A stretch of DNA of 64,000 nucleotides from Gymnorhina tibicen (taxonomy: Eukaryota; Chordata; Aves; Passeriformes; Artamidae): the NCBI GenBank assembly GCA_013399875.1, contig VXAZ01003270.1, positions 1,105,558 through 1,169,557 on the forward strand, given 5' to 3'. The notes beneath the pieces were generated by a model. The model saw only the letters and a program-made list of their open reading frames with translations, was not told the origin of the DNA and ran no database searches. Of the stretch, positions 46,601 to 59,042 are shown one piece after another. The position numbers and the translations under genes were made by a program. How positions within the stretch are numbered: the stretch's first letter is position 1; each line of letters opens with the position of its first letter.

Positions 46601-49600
46601 GTGAACACCTGCAGACATGCAAACACACACGTGCGGAGTTGCCACGACGGAGCCGACACCTACCAGCGTGTCACGCTGCAAGAGCTGTTATAAGTCTGAA
46701 CTCACATGGATGTGTTCTACTGGAGGAGAACCAGCATACCCATGCTGGGTCTAAGAAAATTGACGTAACTGCTCCTGAATTGAATTTTGGTATCTCATTG
46801 TGTTTCTGTTATGAAAGAGAAGGGTGAGCGCTGGCTTGGTCAGTCCTGTGTGTTGCTGCACGAGGTACCACAGATGGGTAGGAAGCCCTGCAGCCACACA
46901 GACAGAATTAGAATGGTCTGTAATGGATGGAAGCTGTATTGAGACAGAACCATCTCCAGGCTGAGTGCTATGTATATGTACACATATATTGATCTTTATG
47001 AATCAGCCTTTGAACTTGTATTGACAAAGGGTCAAATTCTTGAATTTGAAAGTTGAAAGTTGAATTATAATGAAGTGTGATTCCATTAATTTCAGCTACT
47101 CCCTGGCATATCTGCATTTCTCTCACAGTTGTGAATATCTTGGTCCTTCAGGAACAGACTTGCTTACTCTGTTGCCTTTGAAAAACAATCCTTGTCCTTG
47201 ATGTTAGCTCTGTTTCACCTAGAGTGAAGCTGTGGGATTTGCAGGCTAATATACAGTGTGATCCCAGAAATGCATATGCGCAGTGAATATGTGCTTTTAA
47301 GGCTCACACAGCTCTCTGAAAAAACTGCTACCAGTGAATCTCACGTGATCAATACTTGCCTCTCTTCTAGGTTTTCACATTATGCAGAGTGGCAGTAAGA
47401 GATATTTTTAGTATGCTTGAATAAATAGAGCTTGTTTCTGTTTTCACAGTTTGGGTTTTATCTCAAAAGACTTGTGCACGAGACTTGAGATTGTCCAGCA
47501 GAAAAGTGAGAATTCCTTTCTCTGGAGTTCCTTCATGTTTGCTCCTCCAGTGGTTGCACAGCCGGAGTTGTCATCTGGTCGAGGCACGTGCACAGACTTC
47601 AGTTTCCATGTAGACAGTGAATTGGCACCTCTTTAAGGCCATGTGTGTGCTGTGGGACTGGTGACCTCCAGGGCTGCTCACTCCCGGTCCCCTCCGCGCC
47701 ACACGGCGGGGTGGCAGGGGGCTCTGCCCACTGTGGGGAAGACAGCCAAAGGGCAGCTCTGACATTTCCCTCTACTTCTTTTTTCCTTGATGGAGAAAGC
47801 AGAGCATTCGTGAGTCAGTTCCTTAGTGTTGCCAACCTCTGTCACTCATAAATCGTTAACTGGGCATGCGAAATCATGCCATCTGGGGCTTTGAGGGCTG
47901 TTGTGTTTTTTAACTCTATCTTTTGCCTCCTAGGTTGCAGGAGCTTTGGGTGTCTTTCTTTCAAACCTCCTTTTGTAATCCCCAGTTTAAACAGGGAGCA
48001 GTTCCATTTCTGCAGCAGTCTCAGCTGGACTGCATCTTCAAACATAAGGCAGCAAATTGGGATATGTGCATAGGCTGGACTATGGGGTTTCCTCAGCCAC
48101 TGTTTGATCTCCTGACTATCTTTCAGCTCCCAAGTCTGTCCTTTGTAATGTTTCGGTTTATAAGAAACCAATAACCATTGTAGAAAGACATCCTGAGCAG
48201 AGTTTATGTGGTCTCTTGCATAAGCCAGAATTTCAAGTACACCAGAAAACCCTGTTCACTGTGGTCTTGAATAGCATTAGAATTGCTGTTTTGCCATACT
48301 GCTACTATGAATCATTAGGCTCCAGCAATGTAATGCCCATTAGATCATCCATTTCAGCTCCCAGTCCCTGTCAGATTGTTCTCTACAAATATTTTCCTCA
48401 TACGAGGTCTTGCATTCAGTTTACTACATCGTAGACTTTCCACTGCTTCCCTTGGAAAAGAGTGGATCAAGAATACTAGGAAACATCAAATCACATTGAA
48501 TATGTCATTCCAGACTGTAAACAAACAAAGCTAAAAATAATTTCAGGACCATGTGCAGTGGAAACCTTCCACTTCCAAAAAACTACCAAAGAGCTACTCT
48601 AAGGGAGCCCTTGCACGTCTTTGTATAGTTGTAGGTTTTCCTTTGTCAGATATTTGTATTTAAAATATAAGATAAGAAAGAATATTCTAGAAGCTCAGAA
48701 TGGTGGTTTCTGTTGGAGAGATAGAAAATGAAGCAGACTTGTGGTTCTGCTGCTTGTTTACGTGTCATCCTCCCTTAATGGTAAATAATTATAAGCAGAA
48801 TCAAATGATAGATATCTGCTGTGCTGAATTCCACTGTTCTGATTTAGTTACACTAAGCATGGAGGTTTTGAGTCTGATTTTTAAAACTGTCAGGCGCCAA
48901 ATGGCATGCTTCACATTAGCCTGCAGTTCTGTACCTAATTTGCATGCAGTTATGCAAATTAAACATTTGACTTGAGTAATCACACACAAATCATCATGTC
49001 TGATCATTTGCACACATGCTTATTTACTTCATTTGCTCAAATAAAATATATACTCAAACTAAGCAGACAGCTTAGTCTGTAACCATTTTAGTAACCAGCT
49101 TCAGAATTTCTGAGGCTGATAATGTTGTTTCTTAATAGGGCAGCTGCAAGCAGTTAATAGTGTAGGCATCTTTTAATAAAATTTCCCTTGTGCATTTTTG
49201 CATGCCTTTAGAATCTGTTAGTGATGGACATAGGGTTGCCTGAATGCATGGAAAGTCAAATGCATGGAAGTTTGCTAAAGCTGACCCTCAGTTGTATTCT
49301 TGTCTGTCGGTATGCTAAAAGCAAGTAGGAAAAAATAACCCTGAGGACTAGTTAGTACATAACCTGGTTTGGGCAGCTTAAGCAAGAAGTGCATCTACAC
49401 ATGCTAGTTAGAAATGTGCAAATTTAGCCTTTTCCTGCAGTGAAAGAAGCAAAAAATAAGATTACTTCTGTACCCAAATATTCATTCTGTCAGTAGCATT
49501 CCACTGTTCCAGGAAGTTGCAATAATATGGATTGCTATCTGATGACAGAATATCAGCTTTTGGAAGAAATGTGAAATTATTTAGCAAATGAAGCAGAAAG

Positions 49601-51615
49601 TGGGGGTTCAAAATATTTCAAATACATTCAGTTCTTGAGGGAAAAGTGGCTGTTGGCAGAGGCACAGAAAACTGCCTTCATACACTAATGCTCAACAAAT
49701 CTATGAAAAATGCATTTGATAAGCAAGGTCTTTTGAAATTAAGATGGTTTTATAATTTCTTTGTGTACAAAATTGGAACGCAACCAGTTCTTGTGAATTA
49801 GATAAATAAGCAGTTTAAGAATTAATCCTAAAAAAAGATTCAAAGAAAATAATATTATTCCTCTGAGGTTGCTGTAGGACACCCTGCTGGGTGGTGCAGT
49901 ACCAAAGCTGCCTGCCTGCATGGTGAACTCTGAAGGCTGTTTGCCATAGGTAAACCATGTCTTGTATCACATTCAGAACTCTTCAGGTAGGTGAGGAGGG
50001 CTGGGACACATGAAGGCACCTCTGTGGTGAATTACAGAAAGCGGAAGTCCCTCTGAAATCATAACAGTGCTGAGATCTCTGCTTCTCCGTGTACACTAGG
50101 ATTCTTTGGGGCATATCCACTGAGCCTTTGGTACCCAAGGAAATGCACTCTCAGAAGCATCAGCTATTGTTTTCAGGCATCATCGTGACTTAGATGTCAC
50201 TTTAGTTAACCCATCTGCATCCCTCTTGGTCAGGTACATTAAGTCCATGGTGGTCAAGCTGGCCTGATTCCTGCCAAAATAACTCATGGTCGGGAGAGGA
50301 GCTGCTGATGCCTATGTAAAAGCATCTTTAATTAAAAATGGACTCTTGCCTAAAAGGTCCGAGGTGGTCCTGGCAGTGACAGACAGTCCAAGACACAATG
50401 CTATCTCCCCACCATCCACGCCCTGCCACACACCTGCACAGACAGCTGCAGGGAGTGTTCAGAAGACCTCAAGTGATAAAAAAAAGTGTAGCATCTAAAG
50501 CAAACCTGCTTTGGTTTGGTTTTGGTTGGCAGAGTCATGCAGGCCGTGAGCATGGCTTGACTTTGGGGGAGGCTGGGAAGCTGCCTGGCCAGAGGCAGGC
50601 CCCATGACCTCAGACTAAACAGCCCCTTTACAAACAATGGGGGTGAGAGATAAGTTTTGCTTTGTTTTGGTCTCCATATTAATTGTGATTAAAAATAGAG
50701 CCCTCAGCAGTGGCAGAGAGCAAAACAAGTGTGGCATTGTTAGCTTTATCAGGAGAAACAGGGAGCATGAAGGATGAAAACATGAGGCAAGAAGAGAAAC
50801 CAAGGACTGTGTCAGTCTGGACCACCCGTTCCCCCCGGCAGAATCTACCTGCTCATTTTCAGTGCAGAACAATAATATATTTTTCTCCATGCTTTGTGCT
50901 TAAATGGAAGCTTTAATCTGTCAGTAGTTGGTGTCTGGAGATGACAATCCTGTTCTTAGATCATCCATTCCCTGCCTCCAGTTCAGGATTACACAACTAC
51001 AACTAAGTAATTTGGTGTTCTCAAGACTTTAGCACTGGAAGTAAAATCTCAGCCCCACTGGGATTTCCAATAACAACATATCCATCAGTTTCAACAGGTT
51101 TCACCCAAGGGAAATAACATTCCAGCTCATTCTGAAAGCCTTGGCTGACTTGATCTCTAGAAGGTGAGGACTGCAACACCGTAGACTCAGCCTCAGAGCT
51201 GTGTAGGGAGATGCTTCTGACAGATCAGTGCTTACATCTTCTAGTGGTTTGTTTGCTGTGTGCATGAATTTGGGCTTAGTGATGAGAGAGGAGTTTGGAA
51301 GTTTCATTGGAAACAGTATGGGACAGAAATACTCAGAAACAGATCCCATCAGCATTCATTAATGTTTGTTTTATTACACCAGCAGCCATTGATACCTACC
51401 ACATGAAAGCTCCATTTTTGTGGCTGTTACATGAACATGAATATAACAAATGACATTTGCAGACCAAAAGACACGAAATCTTAAAAAACTTTTTGTATTC
51501 TGTCCCAATGTATTTCTTAAGTGCCCACCCCCAAACCAAGAGCAGTTTGAGATTAACAGAGCGAGTGAAAAAAAGTGAAATTTTTAATTTTGTGTCATAA
51601 ACAGCACAGATAGGA
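43669..51615. other. non-coding single-copy span, no gene recognised
   Basis: No exon, RNA gene or transposon is recognised. A GC-richer part lies at about 45160-45360. An octamer palindrome at 48936-48961 sits in an AT-rich repeat-free block (about 48800-49150). Frames up to 112 codons (44785-45123 minus) show no domain. Confidence 0.5.
48936..48961. promoter_or_regulatory. inverted pair of POU octamer motifs with flanking TAAT
   Basis: TAATTTGCAT (48936-48945) and ATGCAAATTA (48952-48961) are perfect 10-bp inverted arms around GCAGTT. Each arm contains a full octamer (ATTTGCAT / ATGCAAAT), the binding word of POU-domain factors, and a TAAT homeodomain core. Nearby are CATTTGACTTGAG and further AT-rich words. 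The arrangement would suit a POU-factor dimer or paired occupancy. The regulatory role is inferred. Confidence 0.45.
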
Positions 51616-52885
51616 AGTCTGGACTGGCTGAGACCAAAGGTTTGTCTGATTCTGTATGTGATCACGTCTAGTGGTCATTCTTATGACCAGATAAGTAAAC
51701 ACTAGCCTTCCTCACAATGTTCTCCCAGCCTCCAACCATCTTTGGCTAAGCATCAATAAATGGAGTATTTGCATTCAGTAACTTGAATGGATTTTTTGTT
51801 GATTGATTCATCCGGTTGCCTTCTAAACCCATTTAAACTTACAGCATGAAGGACATCCTACTAAAAATAGTTCTGTAGCTGTGTCTTACATCAGGACCTC
51901 CTTGTCTGCTTTTACCTTGCCGTGTGCTCATTTGACGTGATGTCCTCCAACTCCTGAACTGGAAGATTCATTGATTTCTGTTCTTATTTCTCCCTCAAAT
52001 TTTCCTTTCCCAACCTGAAAAAATCTTAGTCTATTTAACTTGTTCCTCTATGGAAGGTGGTTTTTTTTTTTTTCCTTTGATAGTCCTTTTTGCCCTTCTG
52101 TATATTTTTCTTTCTACTATGATTTTTTTGTGATGGGGCTGGATTTAGACACTGCCAGCACCATGTGTCTTTGCTTTGCTCTCTGTTCCTTTGCTGGCAT
52201 TCAGCTTGCAGTCTGAGCACTTGCATTTCTGAGCACTGAGATGGTGTTACAGCACAGTCTATTCTGACCTTGGGACCTTCATTCCAAGGAGTAAGACTGA
52301 GTTTAGGTCCCATCACTGTAGGTAGAGTAAGGACGGTTTTGTATGTGCTGGATTTTTCATATTTGTCTGTATTGAACTTCATCTGCTCTTCTATCACCTA
52401 GATGCTGGTAATCTTCCTTGCTCGTGAGTTTTCACTCATAATTTGCTCTTACCCTTCTGTTCTGCCTTTTAAGCAATGTGAAGAGATTCCCTCTTACCCA
52501 CAACAACTTAATTTCTTTAAGCATCTCTAGCAAGTGATCTTGTCGAGTGCCTTTGGGCACAAGCTTTTCAGTTAAGCTATGTCAGCTGAATACCTCTTAT
52601 TCACAGGCTTGTTATCTACTTCAAAATCCTTACTAGAGTTATGAAGTATGATTTTCATTTGCAAAAGCTGGGCCGGACCTCTCCAGTATATCCTGTTTAT
52701 CCCAGTGTCACCTAAAGATATTCTTTAAAGTTTTTTTCATTTCTACATTTTGCCTGGTATAAGCATTTTCCCTAGAACCTTTTTAAAAATGGTGCCATAT
52801 TTGCCACTTTCCAGTGTTCTGATGCCAAGATCATTTTCAGCCAACAGCTGCACATTATAGTTAGCAGTTCAGCTAAATAAAGATG
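51616..52885 (-). mobile_element. ancient CR1-clade LINE relic (RT and 3' UTR), minus strand
   Basis: From about 52885 down to 51616 the minus strand follows, in order, an old sauropsid CR1-like LINE. An RT piece lies at 52510-52580 (plus strand CTTGTCGAGTGCCTTTGGGC, antisense of the KAFDxVPH region). The GAACTTCATCTGCTCTTCTA block near 52373 is antisense to a MKFNTDK motif. The block TTTGATAGTCCTTTTTGCCC near 52076 and the 3' part AGTCTATTTAACTTG / CTCTATGGAAGG near 52029-52055 follow. GACTGGCTGAGACCAAAGG is near 51622. Similarity is low but colinear over about 1.27 kb. Many frameshifts and stops leave no intact protein. The 120-codon frame at 52035-52397 is only a piece of it. Confidence 0.65.
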
Positions 52886-54969
52886 GAAGCAGAAAAAACA
52901 CTGATTTTTTTTTTTTATTTATTTTTAGTTTCCTGGAAAATAGTTTAGTTTTGCAAGTTTCTGAATGACCTGGTATTTTAGTTTGCTGCTAATGTCAACC
53001 CATAACATTTAGTGATTATCCGCTAGTTTATCTTTTCACTATTTGACAAATATTGTGATAAAGGACACTCAGCCAGTCAGAGAGGAGAGAAGCTGACCTG
53101 TGCTTCAAGCACTGGGAAACCAAAAATGAAATGACAAACACAAAAAACTAACAGTAATCTGGAAACAGAGATAAATAAAACTCACATACAATAGAAAACT
53201 TGAAAAGAGGCAAAATAAAGCAGTCAATTTTATTTTGAGTTGTTCTCAATATTTTTCCATTTCAAAGGGGTTGCTGTTCTCAGTGAAAACCCAACTTTGC
53301 TCTAAATGTTTCTACCACTGTTAGAACTGAGCTTGGACGAAAGCAGCTTGTTCAGCAGTATCTGTTACTCATCAGGGATGTTGTATATTTAAACTGACGT
53401 AGGACTGCGCTACAGAGGCTGGAAACATTAAATAACGTGCAAGTTTGTGTTTCCTTGTGAACATAATTGCCTGACCTCTACAGCAGATGCAATTTGCCAA
53501 GATTTTCTTAACAAAGGCAGTGACCTTAGTTTACTACATCGTATGAATGTGTTCAAGCTTTGGCACTGGCGTATACCACATTCCCTTTCTTTCCTCTGCA
53601 GTTTTCCCTATTGTTTAACTCACTCTGTTTACTTGAGGCCCAAAAGAACCGGCACAAACTACCTGCTCCACCACACGTATTGATTAGGCTGATATCGAGT
53701 TACAGTTCCTTATTTTAAGAAGTTTTGCCAATGTGCAGTCCTGCGGAGCGTTGTTTATGAAATAAGGCTGTTACAAGGTCAGAGGACTAGCAGCCCCGTG
53801 GGATGCTAAATGGCATTGCAAACTGTATACTGTTAATTATTTAACATGTCTTCAGATGAGTGATTTGAACTGAACTGTCTCATCTTTCACAGCTAAATAC
53901 TGAAGATGACTCAAAAGCTTTTATGGCCTAAATCATCCAGGGTAATTTACCTCTGAAAATTTAGATGGTAAAGAAACAGAAAAAGAAAGCTGGGTTTCTT
54001 ACAGATTTGAGCCATTGTCCCTTTGCATTCCATTTTTTTTACCAACCACAACAGACCCAGTTCCTTCTCCTGTGTTCTATAACATCCTTACCAGGCAAAA
54101 GACATCAGATGCCCTCTGGGTCACTTTGTACCTGTGCCAGCCTCTGGCGCACAAATATGTGTGGGTTCAACCAGCACCTCCCTTATCTGCTGGATATTCT
54201 CTTCCCAGCCACTAATTTTCATGAAATCTGTAAGTTTTGCTTTGCTGAGACTCCTGCCAGTCTGTCAAATCTGACTGGAATGCACTCACTGTTGGCAGGG
54301 AGAGGAGGAAAATGCAAAGACCCTCAGTAACCGAAATTCCCATGGTGTGGTGCTCTTTTATGCTTACTGTCTCTGGAAATCAAATGTCCCCTGTGTCAAT
54401 CATCCAGCCAAGAACATGCTATTTGAATATAACCATCTATTTAAAAGTAGATCATAATATGGGTGTATCCTGCAAGAGTTCACTAATGACAAGCTACTTC
54501 ACATATAAACTGCCCCTTAAAGCTCCACAGTGGAGAGAAAAAAATATCCTTTACTCCTTTGCTTCATTTTCTCTTTCTTCTTTAGTTCACCAGCATCTTG
54601 CTGGTGAAGGACAAGTTGAGTTCAGTCCTCCACTACTCTTTGGACTAAATCATACACTGTCGGTCTTCCCTTCCTCATTTTCTGAGATGTGTCATTCCCT
54701 TCTTTTTTCTATGTCCTTTATATTGTTCCTTTTCCTTCCATGTCCAACTTTGCCACCATCTCCTCTTTTCTCTCTGGTCTTCTACCCCTGTCATGTTTCC
54801 TTCTCATCCTTATCTCCCTGCTTCATAATGCCTGCATGAACTCATGCCTTCTGAAATGCATTTCATCCATTTTGGTCAGAAAGGGGAGTTGAGGCCAGCA
54901 GGACTGCTTGAGTGGGCACCATATTAACTCAGGCTCAAGTTTTCCAGTGGAGTTTAAACAGCTGCTCAG
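52886..54969. other. non-coding span, no gene recognised
   Basis: The span is AT-rich to mixed sequence. The 175-codon plus frame at 54312-54839 starts at ATG, but its second half is a pyrimidine-rich stretch read as Phe/Ser/Leu/Pro, so I regard it as a composition artefact. TTAATTATTTAAC near 53833 is a homeodomain-type word. Confidence 0.45.
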
Positions 54970-54974
54970 CTTTG

Positions 54975-55045
54975 ACACTTAATCCCCATTAATTTTGAGT
55001 AGGATTTAGGGGTCTAAATCCCTCTGAGCCTCTGGTCCCAGGTCA
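54975..55045. mobile_element. fragment of an old palindromic MITE-like element
   Basis: TTAATCCCCATTAATTTTGA, then GGATTTAGGGGTCTAAATCC (55002-55021, 8-bp arms with a GGGT loop) and CTCTGAGCCTCTGG, resemble the interior of the same sauropsid element class as at 39987-40077, with CCCATTGA...GGxTTTAGGxGxCTAAATCC structure as I recall it. No terminal repeats are preserved. Confidence 0.4.
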
Positions 55046-55114
55046 GCAACATTATCCATCCCATATCGTAGCACCTCAGCAAGACCCTCACAAAAATTAC
55101 ACTATAAATGACAG

Positions 55115-55139
55115 AAGTGGCCAATATACGTGGCCACTT
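55115..55139. repeat. 9-bp perfect inverted repeat
   Basis: AAGTGGCCA (55115-55123) and TGGCCACTT (55131-55139) are exact inverted arms around ATATACG. It lies about 70 bases from the MITE-like fragment and may belong to a related relic. Confidence 0.55.
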
Positions 55140-55687
55140 TTTGCTGTGCTTATATCATCTCACGTGCTTCCTAATTAAATTGCAGTTGTGCTGATTGGTG
55201 GGGATGTACTTGGGGATGTACTCGTGCCTGAAACCGTGATAAAAATCTGCTGGGGGAAGAAGCTGAGAGGGGAAAAAGTCAGAGAAATATGGAAACCTGG
55301 GCACTGTGGGGATGTAAGACTGCCAGTTTGTGGATTGCCTGAATTCAGCAGGTTCTCAGGAGAACTATGTCTCTATGCACATTCTTCTCCCTTTTGCTCT
55401 CTGCAGCACTACAAGGAGAACTGAAGGAAACTGTGAGTAGGAAGGCAGATTTTCCAGTTCCCTTTGTAGGAATGACCCACTTAACAGATGATACAATCAG
55501 GGTATTTGCTCTGTTTTGCCGCTTCCAGTAAGGGATATTCAAAAGCAAAATGCCCATTCATTGGGCATTTTGTGTGTCCAAATTGGCTTGCATAAAGGAG
55601 CTAATCTTGTCCTCAGGAATCTTATTTGTTCAGGTGCAAAACAAGTGTCTGGAGTAGCTACCAATCTAAGTACAGATACTGGCGCCT

Positions 55688-55752
55688 AGAAAAAAAAAAA
55701 AGGAAAGAAAAGAAAAAAATTGAATTAAAATAAGAAAGAGAAAGAAAGAAGA
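55688..55752 (+). repeat. polypurine (A/G) tract
   Basis: There are 32 uninterrupted purines at 55688-55719. They are followed by an A-rich stretch with few T and then GAAAG repeats to 55752. It is simple sequence. The open frame 55658-55969 on the minus strand reads through it as Phe/Ser/Leu and is not a gene. Confidence 0.8.
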
Positions 55753-56545
55753 CTATTTCAGACAAGCCATAGTGAGCCCAAGCAAATTTCAAGTAAATTA
55801 ATTGTGGAACAAAGTCAGTGTATGACTTTGGCCTCCTAAAATGGAACATATTCCTTATAAAATGGGCACACTGTGCAGCTCTCTGACATTTCCAAATGAA
55901 ACAATAGAACCAGTAGAATGGAAAGTCTGCAGGAACGGCAGACAAGGAAAGGAAGTTTAGGTTGAACAAAGGTTTTGTTCATTTTTACAGCCCCTAGAGG
56001 AAGAGTAGTGCTGTACAGAAGCTGTTAATGATGGGCTGGATTGGACGGCCGAAACCAGTGCCAAGATTTAAATGTGTTTTTACTCCAAACTCCTCCCCAG
56101 CTGTCCAGATACCCTGCAGAATTTCCAGCTGGTGTGAACCCCATGGGCTTCTGGATCAGCACAAAAAGAAAGGGTGGGGGGGGGCAATCCTATCCGTGGT
56201 TTGCACGTCACCTTCTCGCTTGATAAATGCAATTCACTTGCATGAAATAGCAAATCATTAAGCTTTGTCTGACAAACTTGCAAGTTGACCTAAAGTCTTG
56301 GGTTGTAGGAAGGAACTGTGCTGTGCTGAGGGCTTGCTCAGGTAACTATGGCAACTCTGTTAGGCTTTGAAAGAACTGTCCTTAAGTGAAAACAGCTCCA
56401 TCTTACCATCGCTGTTTAATAAATAATCTGCCAGTGGAGGAGGATTCAGGTTCGGAGAAGCTGTGCTTCCTTTCAACTAGGCTGGAAAACAGAAAAGTAA
56501 AATTCAGCAAAGCCTTTTTCAGAATTTCCATGACATGACTTTGCT

Positions 56546-56584
56546 CCCCGGGCGTGTAAACAAATCCCTCACGCGCTCCCGGGG
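56546..56584. repeat. CpG-rich imperfect inverted repeat with a forkhead-like word in its loop
   Basis: CCCCGGGCGTG (56546-56556) can pair with CACGC and CCGGGG at 56570-56584, with a four-base insertion between the two. The loop side begins with TGTAAACA (56555-56562), a forkhead consensus. About seven CpGs fall within roughly 60 bases in an otherwise CpG-poor area. Confidence 0.4.
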
Positions 56585-57099
56585 CTCATCGGAGGGGTAC
56601 GGGCTCTGAGACCTGCTCCTCACAGCAGGTAAATGCAGAATTAGAGCCCATGAACTGCTTTTGCTCGTAATCTCCCCGTTGTACTTGAAGTAATTTCTAA
56701 GATGCATGTCATAATTTTAGATCTACGTGAGCAAAATGAGATGTTTCTTTGTATTAGGCAGTGAGGGAAAGAAAAGGAGAGAAACCTTTTGAAATTTTTC
56801 ATTCAAGACCGTCGGGGGAAGATTCAACCTGTGTAGTTCTGCGATATGTCAAAGTGCATCAGGGTCAGAAAATAACACGGCACAGTTCCTGAGTGGGAAT
56901 GATGTTTACAGGCTTTTCTTTTACAAGTTTGGATTCTGACAGGGACATTACATGAAAACTTACAATTTGTTCTTTATAACTAAGAGCTGTTTTGAATAGT
57001 AGCCAGACAGTCCAGGCCAGGTTCTTTTAGGCTCTGATGCAGCAAGGACGGGCCTTAGGGCCTGTTAGGAGTTTTCTGTTGGCTTCAGTCACGGCTGCG

Positions 57100-57768
57100 T
57101 CACTTGGGCGTATCAGAGGCATAAAGGTGGGACACCTTGGTCAGCAGCAGACTCATCTCCCCTGCCTCTCCCTGCAGTAGAGTGAAGGAGGAATGGCCAA
57201 AGCAGCGCAGCTTCGCCCTGCTGCTCAAGCACGTCCATGTATTTTGAAGCCTGAGGCGTCTCTGTTCCAGCGCACATTTTGTACTTGGCTGTTTAACCTC
57301 TTCTTCACGAGATGGGGTGGGCAGCACGATGTATTCAGAAGCGTTGTCAGATAAATAGAAGAAAGCTTCCAGGGCCAGCTGAGTGACTTCCACAGATCTT
57401 CCACAGGGTCTTACAGATACCTGAACAGATCTATGGTACCTTTCAGATCTAAGCATTTTAAAACCTGTCCAGTCTCCTGACCAGCTAGGAGAGCTCTCAC
57501 CCCACCTGTGACCTCCCTTCCCTCTGTCCATGGGCATGCCCTCTGCAAGGAAGGCAAAGGCACTGAGGGCCACAGTGTGCCCTTTCTTCCCTCCCTGCCC
57601 TCTCACTGTGTGAATCCCATCCAAGTTTGCCTGCCAATATCTACTGGTCTCTGCCAGCATAAACAGTGGCAGAGGGCCACAGGGACTGCAATTCCACTTA
57701 TGAAGAGAGGAACAATAAGAGATCAGTTTGGTCCAGAAAACATATGGAAGTGGACAAAATGGAGGCAT
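57100..57768 (-). other. longest ATG-initiated frame in the window (222 codons), unassigned
   Basis: An ATG at 57766-57768 opens a 222-codon minus-strand frame ending at 57100. The residues are of mixed character, with no low-complexity bias: SVEVTQLALEAFFYLSDNAS and EYIVLPTPSREEEVKQP occur in the middle, and the C-terminus is LLLTKVSHLYASDTPK. I recognise no domain, signal peptide or membrane segment. The stretch is GC-richer than its flanks, which makes stops rarer. By a rough estimate for 64 kb in six frames such a length is unusual but not impossible by chance. It could be an exon, a lncRNA frame or noise. Confidence 0.2.
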
Positions 57769-59042
57769 GACAAAAGCAAAGAGAAGATCTACAGAAATGG
57801 TACCTGTATGACTTCTCCAAAATACTGCAGAACCGTGGTAGGGTCACCTCTGCCTTCCCCAGGTCCATAGCCTGGGGGGAAGACAGCAGTTCAGACCCTT
57901 TGAACATGGTCCCAAAAAGGATGCAGGATCCAGTGTCATCAAGGAGAGGCACCTGCCTCAGCTTTGTCCATTGGGCGTCAATATAATGAAGCCACTAGCA
58001 GCACCAGGCAGGAACAGAACCTGGTCACCACCCCAGGACAAGGCAGAGGAAATGCCATGGACAATGCCAGGATGAGTGGGATGACTGAGGAAATGAAAGG
58101 AAATGTGTTCCCTGCTGAAACCTCCAAATTTGGAAGATGCCTTCTACCCTGTCATGTCTCTGTTTTCTCGGGATGTGTTGGTTCCTGAGCTGAAGATTAA
58201 GGCTTGCAGGCTCATAGACACTCTCTGGTTATTGTCTATGAGACTAAGACATGAAGTCATTAAAAATAACTCCTCTTGCCACTACCCAAATAACTCAGTA
58301 GGGTTGAGTGACTGTAACCCAATTTGACCTTTTGTCATTCCGAGTGCTGCTATTGTGAGGCTGCAGTTTCATGATTTGTGGAGAGCAAATTCCCCTCCAA
58401 ACAAAGGCCAAACCAGAGCCAGGGCGCTGTGCACGTCTCTGGGAGAGCAGGGTGGAGTGGCCATGCCCAAGTCCTCTCTGAACTGAGGCAGCCCCAAAAT
58501 CACCGCATTCCTGGGGAGGGCCTGTCACAGGGAATGGCTGAGAACCTTCCATACTCATCTGGAGTGAAGGTTTATCACTGCAATCTATCAAGATTTGGAC
58601 AAAGTGCGCCTTTGTAGGTGAGATTAAGTTTCCACCCCTGATCGAAGAAAGGAGGGGGAGGAAAGGGAGAGAGGCTCAGAGCCTTAGAATCCTAACACTT
58701 AGATGTCTTAATTAAAGGTAAACTTTTCCTTTGGGGTGGCTGTGGTTAGAGCAGCAGGCAGAGAAACCTGACAGCACAGGCTAAATAGAGAGAAAAAAAG
58801 ACTCCTTTTTCATTTTTTCTTTCCCAAACTTTCACTTTGGCCTCAGTCTGAAATGGCTTTGAAACTGCAGACACCTTCATGTAAATGTTCTTAATAAAGG
58901 AAAAAAAGTCCTCTGCGGGACATTTGTAATCCTTCTGATTTAGATGTTTTAATAATGTGCGAGTTTATCTTGGAAGATGGTGGCTGACCTGAAATTAATG
59001 TCTCTGTCAACGTAAGGCTAAAAGCTCAGACAGAAGACTTAA

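Noticed and set aside
52035..52397. 120-codon minus frame with a Lys-rich end
   Set aside because: It lies inside the ancient LINE relic. The Lys-rich end comes from a poly-T run on the plus strand.
54312..54839. 175-codon ATG frame on the plus strand
   Set aside because: Its second half is a pyrimidine-rich stretch that yields Phe/Ser/Leu/Pro low complexity. There is no domain, and the length is explained by composition.
55658..55969. 103-codon Phe/Ser-rich minus frame
   Set aside because: It reads through the polypurine tract. Composition artefact.
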